From Microbacterium sp. AK031 (GTDB taxonomy: Bacteria; Actinomycetota; Actinomycetes; Actinomycetales; Microbacteriaceae), in contig NZ_JANUCA010000001.1 in assembly GCF_024807145.1 (NCBI RefSeq), forward strand, positions 434,001 through 498,000: DNA of 64,000 nucleotides. Direction: 5' to 3'. This document shows positions 36,364 to 45,526 of the stretch, piece by piece. Every line of letters begins with the position of its first letter. Position 1 is the stretch's first letter. Below the pieces are notes generated by a model, which was not told where the DNA came from, made no database searches, and saw only the letters and a list, made by a program, of their open reading frames with translations. Position numbers and translations under genes: made by a program.

Positions 36364-37682
36364 TGGATTACATCATGTTGGGCGTGGGGCTCCTGCTCAC
36401 GGTGGGGACGGGCCTGTTCGTCGCCAGCGAGTTCGCGCTCGTCAATCTGGACCGCGCTGAGCTCGAGGCGCGGCAGGCGAAAGGCGAGACTCGGCTCGCG
36501 ATCACGATCAGCGCACTGAGGCACACTTCGACGCACCTGTCATCTGCGCAGCTCGGCATCACGCTGACCACGCTGCTGACCGGGTACACGATGGAACCGG
36601 CGCTGTCGAACCTGCTGAGCCCTGTCCTCACCGGATGGGGTATCGCGGAAGGCGCAGTGCGCCCGATCGCCACCGTCGTCGCCATGTTCATCGCGACTGT
36701 GGTGTCGATGATCCTCGGCGAGCTCGTTCCGAAGAACTTCGCGCTCGCGGTGCCGCGGGCGACGGCGAAGCTCGTCGTGCCGTTCCAAGTGGCGTTCACG
36801 ACGGTCTTCAAACCCGCCATCGTGCTGCTCAACGGCAGCGCCAACGGCATCCTCCGCTCGATGGGAGTCGAGCCCAAGGAAGAGCTCTCGGGCGCTCGCA
36901 CGGCCGAGGAGCTCTCATCCCTGGTGCGCCGCTCCGCCCTCGCCGGCGTGCTCGAAGCAGACACCGCCAGTCTGCTCGACCGCACCCTGACCTTCTCGCG
37001 GCTCTCCGCGGACGACGTGATGACGCCGCGGCCCAGCATGCACGCCATCGCCGCGGGCGACTCGGCGGAAGACGTCATCCAGCTGGCGCGCCGCACCGGC
37101 CACAGCCGCTTTCCCGTGTACGACGATGACCTCGACGACATCACCGGTGTCGTGCATCTGAAAGCCGCCGTCTCCGTGCCCCGTGAGCGCCGTGCCGAGG
37201 TGCCGGTCGGCGCTTTGGCGACTGAGCCGCTCCGTGTCCCTGAGACCGTGCACCTGGATGTGCTGATCTCGGAGCTGCGGGCCAAGGGCTACCAGCTCGC
37301 CGTCGTCGTAGACGAGTACGGCGGCACCGCTGGTATCGTCACGCTCGAAGACCTCGTGGAGGAGATCGTCGGGGAAGTGGCGGACGAGCATGACCGCAGC
37401 CGGGCAGGCGTGGTCCGCGGCCGCGATTCCATCACCTTCCCGGGCGAGCTGCGTCCGGACGAACTGCGAAGTCGCACCGGCGTCCTCGTTCCGGAGGGAG
37501 ACGTGTACGACACCGTGGGCGGCTACATCATGAGTGTGCTCGAGCGGGTTCCGGCGAACGGCGACGAGGTCACATTGGACTCTGGCGTGCTGCAGGTCGT
37601 CCGTATGGACGGCCGCCGCGTCGACCGCATCAGGTACACGCCGGTGCCGGTCGACGTCGCGAGTGAGGAGGTGACGCGATGA
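36363..37682 (+). CDS. CNNM/CorC-family membrane protein (hemolysin-like), full length
   Basis: A 439-residue protein of the CNNM/CorC family, associated with magnesium and cobalt efflux or homeostasis rather than haemolysis. The N-terminal DUF21 domain with three to four membrane helices covers about 1-185 ([45 protein letters not shown]). Two CBS domains (about 205-330) contain [13 protein letters not shown] and [26 protein letters not shown]-terminal CorC_HlyC domain follows. A strong ribosome site precedes the ATG. It overlaps the second CNNM gene by ATGA. Confidence 0.93.
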   Translation: MDYIMLGVGLLLTVGTGLFVASEFALVNLDRAELEARQAKGETRLAITISALRHTSTHLSSAQLGITLTTLLTGYTMEPALSNLLSPVLTGWGIAEGAVRPIATVVAMFIATVVSMILGELVPKNFALAVPRATAKLVVPFQVAFTTVFKPAIVLLNGSANGILRSMGVEPKEELSGARTAEELSSLVRRSALAGVLEADTASLLDRTLTFSRLSADDVMTPRPSMHAIAAGDSAEDVIQLARRTGHSRFPVYDDDLDDITGVVHLKAAVSVPRERRAEVPVGALATEPLRVPETVHLDVLISELRAKGYQLAVVVDEYGGTAGIVTLEDLVEEIVGEVADEHDRSRAGVVRGRDSITFPGELRPDELRSRTGVLVPEGDVYDTVGGYIMSVLERVPANGDEVTLDSGVLQVVRMDGRRVDRIRYTPVPVDVASEEVTR

Positions 37683-38740
37683 GCGACTGGATGGGAATCG
37701 TCTGGCTCGTGATCCTGCTCATCGCGAACGCCTTCTTCGTCGGCGCGGAGTTCGCGGTGATCTCGGCACGTCGCTCGCAGATAGAGCCGCGCGCTGAGCG
37801 GGGCTCGCGCGCGGCGAAGACCGCGCTGTTCGCCATGGAGCACGCGACCCTCATGCTCGCGACATCGCAGCTCGGCATCACGATCTGCTCGCTGCTGATC
37901 CTGAACGTCTCCGAGCCGGCGATCCACCACCTGCTCGGCATTCCGATGCACGCGCTCGGGTGGGCGGATGCGGTCGTCGACGTCGCCGGGTTCGTGATCG
38001 CTCTGCTGCTGGTGTCGTACCTGCACGTCGTCTTCGGCGAGATGGTGCCGAAGAACCTCGCCTTCTCGCTGCCGGATCGGGCGGTGCTGATCCTGGCCCC
38101 GCCGCTGGTGTGGGTCTCGAAGGTCTTCCACCCTGTCATCTGGCTGCTCAATGCCGCCGCCAACGCTGTACTGCGCCTGTTCCGCGTCGAACCCAAGAAT
38201 GAGGCGGCGTCGACCTTCACGATCGACGAGGTCGCGACGATCGTCGATCAGTCGCGCCGGGAAGGCGTGCTGACGGACGCCTCAGGCACAGTGTCGAAGG
38301 CTGTCGAGTTCACCGACAAGAAGGCACGCGACGTCGCCGTGGCGCTGGGAGACCTGGTGACGCTGCCGGAGACGACGACGCCGGATGACATCGAGCGTGC
38401 GGTCGCGCGCTACGGCTTCTCCCGGTACGTGATAGTGGATCAAGAGGACGCGCCGGTCGGCTACGTGCATCTGAAGGACATCCTCCGGGCATCGGAGGGG
38501 GCGGATGCCGCGACCACCACTGCCGCGCCGATCCCCTCGAAGCGCATCCACCACATGGTGCCGGTGCAGGAGGACACCGACCTGGAGGACGCCCTCGCGG
38601 TCATGCGCCGCGCCGGGCGCCACCTGGCCAGAGTCCGCAACGTCGACGGAGAAACCACTGCCGTGCTGTTCCTCGAAGACATCTTGGAGGAGCTCGTCGG
38701 AGAGGTGCAGGACGCGACCCGACGCGTCCACGGCAGGTAG
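37679..38740 (+). CDS. CNNM/CorC-family membrane protein lacking the C-terminal CorC domain
   Basis: A 353-residue paralogue of the preceding gene. The DUF21 membrane domain (about 1-180: IVWLVILLIANAFFVGAEFAVISARRSQ, FGEMVPKNLAFSLPDRA) and the CBS pair are present, but the protein ends at EELVGEVQDATRRVHGR, so the CorC_HlyC domain is absent. The first CBS motif is also altered (KARDVAVALGDLVTLP instead of a VMTPR-type sequence). Such tandem pairs are conserved; the two may form a heteromer. Confidence 0.91.
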   Translation: MSDWMGIVWLVILLIANAFFVGAEFAVISARRSQIEPRAERGSRAAKTALFAMEHATLMLATSQLGITICSLLILNVSEPAIHHLLGIPMHALGWADAVVDVAGFVIALLLVSYLHVVFGEMVPKNLAFSLPDRAVLILAPPLVWVSKVFHPVIWLLNAAANAVLRLFRVEPKNEAASTFTIDEVATIVDQSRREGVLTDASGTVSKAVEFTDKKARDVAVALGDLVTLPETTTPDDIERAVARYGFSRYVIVDQEDAPVGYVHLKDILRASEGADAATTTAAPIPSKRIHHMVPVQEDTDLEDALAVMRRAGRHLARVRNVDGETTAVLFLEDILEELVGEVQDATRRVHGR

Positions 38741-38758
38741 TGGCGGGCTGTCGCGGTC

Positions 38759-39826
38759 TCAGCGCCAGCGAGCGCGCACGTACTGCGGCGGCCAGGCGAC
38801 GGTGTCGTCGAGTTCGTGCGCGGCCCGCAGACCGAAGTGCGGGTCGCGCAGCCACTCCCGGCCGGCGAAGATCGCGTCGGCGGCTCCGTCCACGAGCACC
38901 TGCTCCGCCTGTTCCGCAGCGGTGATGAGCCCGACGGCGGAGACCGGGATCCGACCGCCCTGGCGGACTGTCTCGGCCAGCGGCACCTGGTATCCAGGGT
39001 GCACGTCGATCCGCTGATGCGCCACGAGCCCGCCGCTGGAGACGTCGATGAGGTCGGCGCCGTGTTCGACTGCCCAGCCGCCGACGATCGCTGCCTCCTC
39101 GGGAGTGAAGCCACCCTCGGCATGGTCGGTGGCGGAGATCCTCACGAACATCGGGACCGCGTCGCCCGCGACCTCGCGCGTCGCATCGACGATGCGCAGC
39201 AGAAGTCGTGCGCGATTCTCGAGCGATCCGCCGTACTCGTCCGTGCGGACGTTCGACAGCGGCGAGAGGAACTGATGCAGCAGGTAGCCGTGTGCGCCGT
39301 GCAGCTCGAGCACGTCGAACCCTGCCTCCAGAGCACGCCGCGCCGCCGCACGGAAACCGTCGACGACCCGCTCGATGCCGGAAGCATCCAGGGCCGCAGG
39401 TTCGTCGAACCCCGCAAAAGCCACCGCCGACGGCGCCACGGTCGTCCAACCGCCGTCCGCGGCCGCCACGGACCCGCGTTGCTCGGCCCACGGCCACCAG
39501 GTCGAGGCCTTGCGTCCGGCGTGTGCGAGCTGGATACCGGCGAGCGCGCCGCGATCGTGGATCGCCTGCACGATCGGCGCCCACGCATCGCGCTGTGCGT
39601 CGTTCCAGATGCCGGTGTCTCGCGGTGAGATGCGCCCGTCTGCGACGACACCGGTCGCCTCGGCGATGACGAGGCCGGCGCCGCCGGAAGCGAACTGCGT
39701 CAGGTGCGTGTGGTGCCATTCCTGTACGACACCGTCGACGGCCGAGTACATGCACATGGGGGATACCCAGAGGCGGTTCGGGAAGGTGACGGAGCGGATG
39801 CTGAGTGGGGAGAAGAGAAGACTCAC
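38759..39826 (-). CDS. NADH:flavin oxidoreductase / old yellow enzyme (YqjM-like)
   Basis: An FMN ene-reductase of 355 residues that reduces activated carbon-carbon double bonds with NAD(P)H. The TIM-barrel starts LFSPLSIRSVTFPNRLWVSPMCMYSA, with the Cys of the YqjM group (residue 24) present in SPMCMYS. Also seen are ELHGAHGYLLHQFLSPLSN, the phosphate-binding SAVGLITAAEQAE and GREWLRDPH. The GTG at 39826 has a -10 box at the leaderless distance. It is divergent from nnrD across only 50 bases. Confidence 0.93.
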   Translation of the reverse strand: MSLLFSPLSIRSVTFPNRLWVSPMCMYSAVDGVVQEWHHTHLTQFASGGAGLVIAEATGVVADGRISPRDTGIWNDAQRDAWAPIVQAIHDRGALAGIQLAHAGRKASTWWPWAEQRGSVAAADGGWTTVAPSAVAFAGFDEPAALDASGIERVVDGFRAAARRALEAGFDVLELHGAHGYLLHQFLSPLSNVRTDEYGGSLENRARLLLRIVDATREVAGDAVPMFVRISATDHAEGGFTPEEAAIVGGWAVEHGADLIDVSSGGLVAHQRIDVHPGYQVPLAETVRQGGRIPVSAVGLITAAEQAEQVLVDGAADAIFAGREWLRDPHFGLRAAHELDDTVAWPPQYVRARWR

Positions 39827-39832
39827 CCTTCG

Positions 39833-39838
39833 ACCGTA
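39833..39838 (-). promoter_or_regulatory. -10 box TACGGT, leaderless start
   Basis: On the minus strand TACGGT is followed by CGAAGG and the GTG at 39826. Confidence 0.55.
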
Positions 39839-39864
39839 GTGCCGCTCGAGCGCACCCGGCGCGC

Positions 39865-39870
39865 TAGCGT
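39865..39870 (+). promoter_or_regulatory. -10 box TAGCGT, leaderless start
   Basis: TAGCGT is followed by GGAGGC and the ATG at 39877. It faces the ene-reductase -10 box 26 bases away. Confidence 0.55.
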
Positions 39871-39876
39871 GGAGGC

Positions 39877-40713
39877 ATGGTCGACGTCTGCGAATGGTCC
39901 AGCGCTGACACCGCACGCCTGCTGCGCATTCCTGGCGTCGACGATGACAAGTACTCGCGTGGAGTCGTGGCACTGCGCACCGGTTCGAACGCGTATCCCG
40001 GTGCGGCAGTGCTCGGTGTGGAAGCCGCCTGGCGGGCCGGTGCCGGATACGTCCGGTACGTCGGCGAGGGCCGGGCAGCGGATGCCGTGATCGCTCGCCG
40101 ACCGGAGACCGTCGCCGCGCATGACATCGGCCGCACGCGCGTGGATGCCTGGGTGATCGGCTCTGGCACGGATGCCGCAGAGCGCACCCGCGAAGAGGCC
40201 GTCGCGCTGCGCGACATCCTCGCAGGCTCCGTCCCCGTCGTCGTGGACGCAGGGGCGCTGGACCTCGTACCGAACGCCGCAGCACCGCTCGTCCTCACCC
40301 CGCATGCGGGCGAGTTCGCCCGGCTGCGCGAGTTCATCGGATCGCCCACGAACGGCACACGCGACCGCGTCGGCGACCTGTCGGAGACCGCGCACGCCCT
40401 TGGCTGCACTGTGCTCCTCAAGGGTTCGACGACTCTGATCGCGGCACCCGACAGCAGCGTGTTCTCGGTCTCATCCGCCCCTGGCTGGCTGGCGACGGCA
40501 GGCGCGGGGGACGTGCTCGCCGGCGCGCTCGGCGCCCTGCTGGCGGCCGGCCCGGAGGCATCGACAGCAGAGGTCGCCGCCGCGGCAGCATGGCTGCACG
40601 GGCATGCGGCGACGCTCGCCTCCGGCGCGGTGGCGGGTTCTTCGGGTCATCCCATCGTCGCGCTCGATGTCGCCGCGGCGCTGCCAGCGGCCATCGAGGA
40701 CCTGCTGTCGTGA
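39877..40713 (+). CDS. nnrD: ADP-dependent NAD(P)H-hydrate dehydratase
   Basis: It repairs damaged hydrated NAD(P)H. The 278-residue ribokinase-like protein shows GVVALRTGSNAYPGAAVLGVEAAWRAGAGYVRY, VVVDAGALDLV, LTPHAGEFARL, CTVLLKGSTT and the phosphate-binding ATAGAGDVLAGALGALLA. Only the dehydratase domain is present, without a fused NnrE epimerase, which must be encoded elsewhere. It ends in a GTGA overlap with the next gene. Confidence 0.93.
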   Translation: MVDVCEWSSADTARLLRIPGVDDDKYSRGVVALRTGSNAYPGAAVLGVEAAWRAGAGYVRYVGEGRAADAVIARRPETVAAHDIGRTRVDAWVIGSGTDAAERTREEAVALRDILAGSVPVVVDAGALDLVPNAAAPLVLTPHAGEFARLREFIGSPTNGTRDRVGDLSETAHALGCTVLLKGSTTLIAAPDSSVFSVSSAPGWLATAGAGDVLAGALGALLAAGPEASTAEVAAAAAWLHGHAATLASGAVAGSSGHPIVALDVAAALPAAIEDLLS

Positions 40714-41933
40714 GGCCTCGCTCGGCGGTTCTGTGGATTGCGTTCCTTGCGGTGCACGTGCTGGTCGCGTGGCAGGGCTGGGTGTATCCGAGCCAGCCGA
40801 TGGGCGATGTGGTGCTCGTGTACGAGCCCTGGTCGACGTCGGCGGTGAGCGGCGGCGCGATCGTCGGGATCACTGAGGCATGGGTGTATCCGCAGCCGGC
40901 GTTGCTGCCGATGCTTCTCGTGAAGCTGCTCGCGTGGCCGCTGGTCGGATTGGTCGGGGTGTCGGGCGCGTATCTGATCGGGTGGGCGGTGCTCGTGACG
41001 GCGGCGGATGCTGTCGCCTTCGGCGTGCTGGTCGGCCGCAGAGGCACCGCTTCACGGCGTTCGGCGGGGTGGTTCTGGACCGCGGCGCTGCTGCTGCTCG
41101 GACCGATCGCCATGTACCGCATCGACGCCGTCACTGTGCCGCTGGCTGTGATCGGCGGACTCTGGTTGATCAGGCGACCTCTCGTCGCCGCGGCACTGCT
41201 CACGATCGCAGCATGGATCAAGATCTGGCCGGGAGCACTCGTGCTGGCCGCGATCGTGGCGGCCAGAGGCCGCGTGCGGATGCTGATCGCCGCTGCGGCC
41301 ACGTGCGCGGTCATCGTGCTCGCATTGTTCCTCCTCGGTGCCGACGGGCATCTCCTCGGATTCCTCACCGAGCAGACCGGACGGGGCCTGCAGATCGAAG
41401 CCGTGGCCGCGACGCCGTTCCTGTGGCTGGCGCAATTCGGCGCAGCATCCATCGGCTACAGCTTCGACATCCTCACCTTCCAGATCCAGGCGGCGGGTGC
41501 GGATGTGCTGGCGGGGCTCATGACGCCGGTCATGGTGCTCGCCGTCGCGGCCGTGCTCGTGCTCGGCATCGTCAAAGTGATGCGGGGCGCATCCTTTCTC
41601 CGGCTGTTCCCGCCGCTGGCGCTCGCGCTCGTCGTCACCCTGATCGTGACGAACAAGGTCGGTTCGCCGCAGTTCCAGACCTGGCTGATCGCCCCGATGA
41701 TCCTCTGGATCATCTTCGACCGCACGCGAGCGGGGGTGCCGGCGGGCGTCGTGCTCGTGCTGTGCGCCCTGACGTGCCTCATCTACCCCTTGACCTACGA
41801 CGCGCTGCTTCGTGCTGAGCTGGTTCCAGTCCTGCTGCTGACCGCTCGCAATCTGCTGCTCGTCGTGCTGCTCGTCATCGGCGTACGAGCGCTGGCGCGC
41901 GTGCCGGCCGCCCGTCCTGCGCGCCGAACCTGA
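40710..41933 (+). CDS. GT87-family (DUF2029) polyprenyl-phosphate-dependent mannosyltransferase-like protein
   Basis: A 407-residue integral membrane protein with about ten helices. The first extracellular loop is DVVLVYEPWSTSAV; GT-C enzymes usually carry an acidic catalytic pair there. Later loops include KVGSPQFQTWLIAP. It fits the GT87/DUF2029 family, whose actinobacterial members add mannose or arabinose to envelope glycans. The GTG start overlaps the nnrD stop by four bases. Donor and acceptor are unknown. Confidence 0.8.
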   Translation: MRPRSAVLWIAFLAVHVLVAWQGWVYPSQPMGDVVLVYEPWSTSAVSGGAIVGITEAWVYPQPALLPMLLVKLLAWPLVGLVGVSGAYLIGWAVLVTAADAVAFGVLVGRRGTASRRSAGWFWTAALLLLGPIAMYRIDAVTVPLAVIGGLWLIRRPLVAAALLTIAAWIKIWPGALVLAAIVAARGRVRMLIAAAATCAVIVLALFLLGADGHLLGFLTEQTGRGLQIEAVAATPFLWLAQFGAASIGYSFDILTFQIQAAGADVLAGLMTPVMVLAVAAVLVLGIVKVMRGASFLRLFPPLALALVVTLIVTNKVGSPQFQTWLIAPMILWIIFDRTRAGVPAGVVLVLCALTCLIYPLTYDALLRAELVPVLLLTARNLLLVVLLVIGVRALARVPAARPARRT

Positions 41934-41961
41934 CTCCAACCATTCAACGAGAGGAATCCTC

Positions 41962-42279
41962 ATGCTCATCGCCTTCTCTGTCGCCCCCGGCGGCTCCGGC
42001 AACACCGACGGGTCCGTGCACGATGCGGTCGCCGCCGCCGTCAAGGTCGTCCGTGATTCTGGGCTCCCGCACCGCACGACAAGCATGTTCACCGAGATCG
42101 AAGGGCCAGACTGGGACACCGTCATGGATGTCGTCAAGCGGGCCACCGAGGCTGTCATGCCGTTCGGTTCCCGCGTCTCTCTGGTGCTGAAGGCCGATAT
42201 CCGTCCCGGCTACAGCGGAGAGCTCGACGCGAAGATCGAGCGCCTTGAGGCGGCGATCGAGGAGTCCGGCGACCAGTAA
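41962..42279 (+). CDS. MTH1187/YkoF-like thiamine-binding protein
   Basis: A 105-residue single-domain protein (ferredoxin-like fold). It starts MLIAFSVAPGG and contains HRTTSMFTEIEGPDWDTVMDVVKRA and SLVLKADIRPGYSGELDAKI, typical of the MTH1187 family that binds thiamine or its pyrimidine precursor (HMP). The ribosome site is GAGAGGAATCCTC. Its TAA stop is also the first half of the next gene's -10 box. Confidence 0.88.
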   Translation: MLIAFSVAPGGSGNTDGSVHDAVAAAVKVVRDSGLPHRTTSMFTEIEGPDWDTVMDVVKRATEAVMPFGSRVSLVLKADIRPGYSGELDAKIERLEAAIEESGDQ

Positions 42280-42282
42280 CAT
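42277..42282 (+). promoter_or_regulatory. -10 box TAACAT, leaderless start
   Basis: TAACAT is followed by GGACGG and the GTG at 42289. Its first three bases are the stop codon of the preceding gene. Confidence 0.6.
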
Positions 42283-42288
42283 GGACGG

Positions 42289-43500
42289 GTGAATCCCTCG
42301 ATCAATTCGAGGGGTGCGGCGAAGTGGGCGCTCCTCTCCCTCGCCATCGGCTCATTCGGCATCGGTATGACCGAGTTCGTCATGATGGGCCTGCTGCCGC
42401 AGATCGCACAGGACCTGCTGCCCGGCCTCTGGCAGACCAGCCATGAAGACGCCATAGCGCAGTCCGGCGTACTGATCTCGCTGTATGCGCTCGGTGTCGT
42501 GATCGGTGCGCCGACGATCGCGGGGCTGGTCGCGCGCTTCCCGCGTCATCGCGTCATGATCGGACTCGCGTTGGCACTGACCGTGTTCAACGCGCTCACG
42601 GTGGTGCTGCCGACCTTCGGACTCGTTGGTGCCTCCCGTCTGCTCGCCGGACTCCCGCACGGGGCGTACTTCGGCATCGGCGCGCTCGTCGCAGCCGATG
42701 TGCTGGGCCCTGGCAAGCGCGCGAAGGGCGTCGCGTTCATCCTCACTGGACTCACCATCGCGAACGTCGTCGGCGTGCCGCTCGGCACATTCCTCGGGCA
42801 GCAGTGGGGGTGGCGAAGCGCATTCATGGTCGTCACCGTCGTGTTCGCGCTGGCCACGGTCTGCATCGCGAAGTTCGTCCCGAAGCATCCTGGTGATGCC
42901 GGACGCACCCTGCGCTCTGAACTCGGCGTGTTCCGCGTGGGGCAGGTCTGGCTCACCCTCGGCATCGGAGCGATCGGGTTCGGCGGATTCTTCGCGGTGT
43001 ACAGCTACATCGCCCCGCTCGTCACAGAGGTCGCCGGCTCACCGGAGTGGGCAGTGCCCATCGTGCTCGTCATCGTCGGTCTCGGTATGACGGTCGGCAA
43101 CCTGCTCGGCGGATATCTGGCAGACCGCGATCTGCGCCTGACGCTGCTGATCGGAATGGCCGGTCTCGCGATCGTGCTCGGGATGCTGGCGCTGCTGTCC
43201 TTCCAGATCATCCTGCTCGCCGTATTCGCGTTCGCGGTGGGGCTGGTCTCCTCGGTGCTGAGCCCCGCGATCCAGACACGGCTCATGGATGTGGCCGGAG
43301 ACAACCAGTCCATCGCCGCGGCGATGAACCACTCCGCGCTCAACATCGGCAACAGCCTCGGCGCCTTCCTCGGCGGGGTTGTGATCGCTATCGGCTGGGG
43401 CTTCACCGCGCCCGCGTGGGTGGGCGCGGTGCTCGCGATGATCGGACTCGCGATCACCGCGGTCGCCCTCCGCGCGGAACGGGTGACCGTCGCCGTCTGA
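42289..43500 (+). CDS. MFS transporter (AraJ/sugar-efflux or drug-efflux type)
   Basis: A 403-residue, 12-helix transporter. It starts VNPSINSRGAAKWALLSLAIGSFGIGMTEFVMMGLLPQIA. TEFVMMGLLP is the first-helix signature of the AraJ/NepI/YdhP-like drug:proton antiporter-1 subgroup. Motif A-like LVARFPRHRVMIG lies in the loop after helix 2. Substrate cannot be deduced. No regulator is adjacent. Confidence 0.92.
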   Translation: MNPSINSRGAAKWALLSLAIGSFGIGMTEFVMMGLLPQIAQDLLPGLWQTSHEDAIAQSGVLISLYALGVVIGAPTIAGLVARFPRHRVMIGLALALTVFNALTVVLPTFGLVGASRLLAGLPHGAYFGIGALVAADVLGPGKRAKGVAFILTGLTIANVVGVPLGTFLGQQWGWRSAFMVVTVVFALATVCIAKFVPKHPGDAGRTLRSELGVFRVGQVWLTLGIGAIGFGGFFAVYSYIAPLVTEVAGSPEWAVPIVLVIVGLGMTVGNLLGGYLADRDLRLTLLIGMAGLAIVLGMLALLSFQIILLAVFAFAVGLVSSVLSPAIQTRLMDVAGDNQSIAAAMNHSALNIGNSLGAFLGGVVIAIGWGFTAPAWVGAVLAMIGLAITAVALRAERVTVAV

Positions 43501-43524
43501 GCCGGTGATCCCAGGCCTCGCGCG

Positions 43525-43530
43525 TATGGT
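43525..43530 (+). promoter_or_regulatory. -10 box TATGGT, leaderless start
   Basis: TATGGT is followed by GAGGGG and the ATG at 43537. Confidence 0.6.
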
Positions 43531-43536
43531 GAGGGG

Positions 43537-44175
43537 ATGGACGCGATGATGCCGGTGGGCGGGACCGTCGTGCTGCTGCGCGACTGTCAGGGTGGCGGGA
43601 TCGAGACGCTGCTGATCCGTCGCCCCGACCATGGATCGTTCGCTGGTGGATGGGTCTTTCCCGGCGGCGTCGTCGAGGACGCGGACGGCGCACTCGGGAA
43701 CGACGGTTCGGACGAGCAGAGAATCGCGGCGCTCGCGGCCATGCGTGAGTGCGAGGAGGAAGTCGGGGTCCGCCCTGACGGCCTCATCGCGCTGTCTTGC
43801 TGGGTGCCGCCGGTCGAGGCGCCCAAACGCGTACGGACCTGGTTCTTCCTCGCTCCTGCTCCATCCGCCGAGCTGGTCCTCGCGGCTGACGAAGTCATCG
43901 ACGCACGGTGGCTGACGACTTCAGAGGCGCTCGAATTGCACGCTTCAGGGCAGCTGAGGTTGTTCCCGCCGACGTGGGTGACGTTGCAGATGCTCGCTCA
44001 GGCCTCGAGCGTCGCGGATGCTCTGGCCGCGGCATCCGTTCCCGAACTCTACGCGACACACATCGTGGCGGGTGGGGTGTTCGTCTGGGGCGGTGACGCC
44101 GAGCATCCGGAGGGCGGCGAGGGCCGGCACAGGCTGGAGACGGCCGCGCTTCCGTGGAATTACCTGCGCGACTGA
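43537..44175 (+). CDS. NUDIX hydrolase (NUDT19-like layout)
   Basis: A 212-residue NUDIX protein. The box is split: GGVVEDADGALGND is followed by a long insert before AAMRECEEEVGV, which keeps the RExxEExG core that binds metal. This layout is typical of the NUDT19/RP2 group, some of which cleave CoA esters. The N-terminal GGTVVLLRDCQGG and WVFPGG support the fold. Substrate is unknown. It ends 14 bases from convergent metX. Confidence 0.88.
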   Translation: MDAMMPVGGTVVLLRDCQGGGIETLLIRRPDHGSFAGGWVFPGGVVEDADGALGNDGSDEQRIAALAAMRECEEEVGVRPDGLIALSCWVPPVEAPKRVRTWFFLAPAPSAELVLAADEVIDARWLTTSEALELHASGQLRLFPPTWVTLQMLAQASSVADALAAASVPELYATHIVAGGVFVWGGDAEHPEGGEGRHRLETAALPWNYLRD

Positions 44176-44189
44176 ATCACGCGCAGCTC

Positions 44190-45398
44190 TCAGGCGTCGA
44201 GCAGCCGCCGCAGGTGCGAGCCGACGGCTTCGGTCTCGATGAGGAATCCGTCGTGGCCGAAGTCGCTGGTCAGCACGACAGCCTCGTGGCCGTCGAGCGT
44301 GTTCGGGATGCTGCGTGCGATCCGATGCTGCCCATCGACGGGGAACAGCCGATCCGTGTCGATTCCGAGCACGAGAGCCTTGGCGGTGACCGCGCGCAGC
44401 GCCTCTTCGACTCCACCGCGGCCGCGGCCTACGTCGTGCGAGTTCATGGCCTCCACGAGCGTGAGGTAGCTGTTCGCGTCGAAGCGGCGGGTGAACTTGT
44501 TGCCGTGGAAGTCGAGGTACGACTCGACGGCGAAGCGTCCGCCGTGGCCGAGGGGGGAGACACCTGACTGCCAGGAGCGCTGGAAGCGCTGGTTGAGCTC
44601 GATCGGACTGCGGTAGTTGAGCAGGGCCATGCGACGGGCGAGCGCGAGGCCACGGTGCGGGCCTTCTCCATCGCTGAGGTCGTAGTACTCGCCGCCCTGG
44701 AATCGCGGGTCGATGCGGATCGCTTCGAGCTGCACGGAGTTCAGTGCGATCTGATCGGCGGTGTTGACCGGGGGAGAGGACAGCACGGCGAGACGCTCGA
44801 CGCGCTCCGGATGCGTGACGGCCCACTCCAGGGCGTGCATCCCGCCCATGGATCCGCCGACGACGCCCGCCCAGCGGTCGATGCCGATGGCGTCGGCGAG
44901 ACGCACCTGGGCTGCCACCTGGTCGCGCACGGTCAGGTAAGGGAAGCGCGAGGCCCACTCGTATCCATCCGGGGCTACGCTGGCGGGCCCTGTGGAGCCC
45001 TGGCAACCGCCGAGCATGTTCGGAGCGATCACGAACCAGCGGTCGGTGTCGATCGCGGCACCAGGGCCGACGATCTCCTCCCACCATCCGGCCGTCGGAT
45101 GACCTGCGCCCGCCTCTCCTCGCAGGTGGCTGTCGCCCGTGAGGGCGTGCAGCACGAGGATCGCGTTGTCGCGCGTCGCGTTGAGCTCGCCCCAGGTCTC
45201 GTAGGCGATGCGGATGCTGGGAAGCTCGACACCGCTCTCAGTCTGGAAAGGTCCGGACGCGGCGAACTTGCGGTGTCCTGCCGGGTCGCCGTCGCGCCAC
45301 GCGCCGGTGACGGGTGGACGTGCACGCAGCAGCCGGGTGTCCGCCTCCGTCACGCGCGCCGATGGCACGGTGTCCTCGGAGGTGCTCTGCCAGTCCAT
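44190..45398 (-). CDS. metX: Homoserine O-acetyltransferase
   Basis: It activates homoserine with acetyl-CoA in methionine synthesis. It is 402 residues, an alpha/beta hydrolase. The nucleophile serine is in GGSMGGMHALEW (near residue 180) and NAILVLHALTGDSHL forms the oxyanion region. HDVGRGRGGVEEAL and LGIDTDRLFPVDGQ are also typical. It acts with metY just upstream: metX makes O-acetylhomoserine, metY sulfhydrylates it. The ATG at 45398 is supported by a GACAAT box six bases upstream. Confidence 0.95.
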   Translation of the reverse strand: MDWQSTSEDTVPSARVTEADTRLLRARPPVTGAWRDGDPAGHRKFAASGPFQTESGVELPSIRIAYETWGELNATRDNAILVLHALTGDSHLRGEAGAGHPTAGWWEEIVGPGAAIDTDRWFVIAPNMLGGCQGSTGPASVAPDGYEWASRFPYLTVRDQVAAQVRLADAIGIDRWAGVVGGSMGGMHALEWAVTHPERVERLAVLSSPPVNTADQIALNSVQLEAIRIDPRFQGGEYYDLSDGEGPHRGLALARRMALLNYRSPIELNQRFQRSWQSGVSPLGHGGRFAVESYLDFHGNKFTRRFDANSYLTLVEAMNSHDVGRGRGGVEEALRAVTAKALVLGIDTDRLFPVDGQHRIARSIPNTLDGHEAVVLTSDFGHDGFLIETEAVGSHLRRLLDA

Positions 45399-45404
45399 GT
45401 CCCC

Positions 45405-45410
45405 ATTGTC
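45405..45410 (-). promoter_or_regulatory. -10 box GACAAT, leaderless start
   Basis: On the minus strand GACAAT is followed by GGGGAC and the ATG at 45398, so metX may have its own promoter independent of metY. Confidence 0.5.
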
Positions 45411-45526
45411 GCGTGGATCCGGCCGCAGGCGGCGAAGGTTACGCGTTCGCGTTGTCACGACCCGCCGAGGCCCCCTCTCTGCGCGCCGCTGATCCAGGAG
45501 TCCCCGGCAGATTGGCGGATGATGAA

